Part shown: piece after piece, positions 18,540 through 20,000 of the stretch
Numbering within the stretch: the first letter of the stretch is position 1
Layout: each line of letters begins with the position of its first letter
From: Prorocentrum cordatum
Taxonomy: Eukaryota > Sar > Dinophyceae > Prorocentrales > Prorocentraceae
NCBI GenBank assembly: GCA_963575745.1
Contig: CAUYUJ010004563.1
Location: forward strand, 25,001 to 45,000
Direction: 5' to 3'
Length of the DNA stretch: 20,000 nt
Notes under the pieces: model-generated
Seen by the model: the letters and a program-made list of their open reading frames with translations, nothing else
What the model was told of the DNA's origin: nothing
Databases searched by the model: none
Position numbers and translations under genes: made by a program

Positions 18540-18770
18540 CTGGAAAACGAGCGCGGGGGGGGGGAGGAGAGGAGAGCGGGGGGCGGGGGCGGGGCGAAGA
18601 GGCAGTAGGGAGGAGGGGGCGGAGGAGGGTGGGAGACGGGGGCGGGAGGGGGGGTGGGGAGGGAGGGAGGGAGGCAGGGAGGCAGGGAGGCAGGGAGGGG
18701 GGGAGGGGAGAGACGAGAGGGAGCACGAGGAGGAGGAGGGGGGGGGAGACGCAGGGCGGAGGAGCGGCAG
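18540..18770 (+). repeat. G-rich purine tract with (GGGAGGCA)n, quadruplex-prone
   Basis: Includes GGGAGGGAGGGAGGGAGGCA followed by repeated GGGAGGCA at 18657-18700, and G runs at 18555 and 18740. It begins about 25 bp beyond the STT3 stop codon, so it is the C-rich strand that would be read into the STT3 3' UTR. Confidence 0.85.
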
Positions 18771-18795
18771 GAACAAGCGAAGCGGGAGGGATCCT

Positions 18796-20000
18796 CTACA
18801 CGTTGTCGGACAGCTGCTGGCGCTGCCGCTCCTCGATCAGCTTGGTGTACGCGCTCTTCTCCTGATTCTTCTTGTTGAAGTCCTCGAGCTGCGCAAAGTT
18901 CTTTCGCTTGGCGATGAGCTTGTCGAGGGCTGGTGGATACTGCCCGACGCAATACCAACTACCAGGGGCATCGCATACCCTGTTGGCGGGGTTCGACACC
19001 CACTCCTTGGACTCCTCGGAGATGTTCACGACCTTGAAGATTCTGATAATGTCAAACCTTGTCGAGTGCACCAGCTTAAAGTACTTGGGATTCACGTGTA
19101 CCCCCTCCTCGGGAAACCAGGAAGCCACATAAACACAGGTCGTCCGATGATGTCCGCGGACAGGTTCCCCACTGGCGCCGGACATCCCTCCCAGCGCGCG
19201 AAGCGCACCAGGGGCAGCCAGCGCCAGAGGCACCAACCAAGGGTGCGGAGGGGGCCCAGAGCAGACGGACAAACACGTACGCGGACGGTCGAAAATTTAT
19301 GCCCACGAGCTGGTCTGGCTATCCAATCCTTCCCGTTCCGCACTGCTCTGTAGACAAACGACTCTCGCATCATCTTCGAGGGCCCGGCATGGGTGAAGCC
19401 GTACTTGGTGCACGTCGGGTCATCCTCACCGCAGACGTCGGGGAACACGGAGCTGCCGATGCGGGCGAAGTGGGTGGAGATGCCCAGGTCAGTTTCCTCG
19501 TTCCCCACGTGCACAAGCACATAGTCTGCCAGGTGGCGCATGGCTCTCCAGGCCTTGGTCTCGTGCGACGAGAGGATGCGGCCGATGGTCGCGATGTGCT
19601 CGTGATTCCACGTGTTGCCGTCTGCCAGCGACGTACGATTGCCGATGCCGGTTATCTGGTACCCGTAGTCCCACCAGGAAAATACACGAGAGCCCTCCGG
19701 CGTGTTCTTCGTGAGCCACTGGTAGCCCTTCAGACCGTCGTCCACCATGACTGATGTTCCATCATTCAGCTGGGCCTGGAACACGATGCCGGGGTGGGAG
19801 AAGCTCACCGCACTCGCATTGCAGAACTCGGCCCAGTCCCTGGCCTGCTGCACCAGGAAAGGCAACGCAGGCCGCGCCATCGCCAGGGCCACCGCCAGCC
19901 GCAGCAGCCTGTCCAGGACAGGAGCTCTTGCTCCAAAGCCGTTCTTCGCAGCCACCAGGTCCCTGAACTCCGTGGGCCAGACGATCGGCTCCAGGGCCTG
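18796..20000 (-). CDS. STT3: Oligosaccharyltransferase catalytic subunit STT3, C-terminal part (two exons, 5' end outside window)
   Basis: STT3 transfers the lipid-linked oligosaccharide to Asn of N-X-S/T sequons in the ER lumen. The exons are 20000-19329 (224 residues, open to the window edge) and 19104-18796 (102 residues plus TAG). Exon 1 has a hydrophobic stretch and then the STT3 signature WWDYGYQ at 19676-19656. It is followed by ITGIGNRTSLADGNTWN, HEHIATIGRILSS, HLADYVLV and the MMRESFVYRA segment of the soluble domain. Exon 2 has IIRIFKVVNISEESK, then NRVCDAPGSWYCVGQYPP and a charged Lys/Glu/Gln-rich tail ending SDNV. The tail starting CDAPGSWYC matches my recollection of alveolate-type STT3. 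The N-terminal transmembrane region lies beyond 20000. No start codon is visible: an internal GTG at 19955 is not a start, because the frame continues upstream. The frame is clean, with GC-rich third positions, so the gene is probably functional. Confidence 0.93.
19105..19328 (-). other. STT3 intron with probable GA-AG boundaries
   Basis: Exon 1 homology ends in RNGK and exon 2 homology begins GVHVNPKYF. The best junction is AAG|GATTGG ... GAG|GGG, a phase-0 intron of 224 nt that joins as NGKGVHVNP. It starts with GA and ends with AG followed by G, a boundary type reported for dinoflagellate introns. The alternative is a GT donor at 19343 (GCA|GTGCGG), also phase 0, which gives a 239-nt intron and a protein five residues shorter. 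The sequence does not settle which donor is used; I prefer GA because the spacing between the conserved segments looks more natural. Read through, the minus strand stays open in the exon 1 frame but loses all STT3 character. Confidence 0.75.

Overview
The window looks like nuclear DNA of a dinoflagellate. It is GC-rich and carries long low-complexity tracts: a (AC)n block, several (GAC)n/(GGC)n and (GGA)n tracts, and long G and C runs. Only one coding region is intact: the 3' half of an STT3 gene (catalytic subunit of oligosaccharyltransferase) on the minus strand at 18796-20000. It is split by one intron whose best-fitting boundaries are GA...AG, a non-canonical pair known from dinoflagellates. 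The genus cannot be fixed from this window.

Layout. 1-570 is a minisatellite with units of about 90 bp. From about 8570 down to about 535 the minus strand carries a string of broken but protein-like reading frames. I read them as one badly decayed LINE-type (non-LTR) retrotransposon: an endonuclease-like C-terminus (8155-8568), a basic linker (7432-8154), an RT region (6468-7505) with an FMDD motif at 6337-6348, a post-RT domain (3815-4577), zinc-finger remnants (about 2900-3260) and a charged tail (535-2866). Two blocks interrupt it. One is a compound (AC)n tract (3319-3774). The other is a 1.53-kb palindromic block (4578-6108) whose ends are inverted copies of a 16-bp sequence and whose interior holds two inverted arrays of an 18-bp repeat.

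8570-10000 is unrecognised and very GC-rich. 10400-11520 has another decayed minus-strand frame with CPGC-type cysteines. 11937-12378 is a second minisatellite with a 90-bp period. 12523-14700 is AT-richer spacer with several inverted repeats. 14710-17871 is dominated by triplet microsatellites, pyrimidine or purine tracts and a third repeat array (15760-16690). 17872-18795 is the G-rich 3' flank of STT3.

All supported coding signals, living or dead, lie on the minus strand, as expected of the one-way gene arrangement of dinoflagellates. The three minisatellite arrays share a core (CCCC, about 3 nt, GGGG, then TGYYGAAACC) and a period near 90 bp, so they are probably one diverged family. I found no rRNA, tRNA, CRISPR array or spliced-leader gene. 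The LINE and palindromic-block assignments rest on motif patterns and were not checked by any search.
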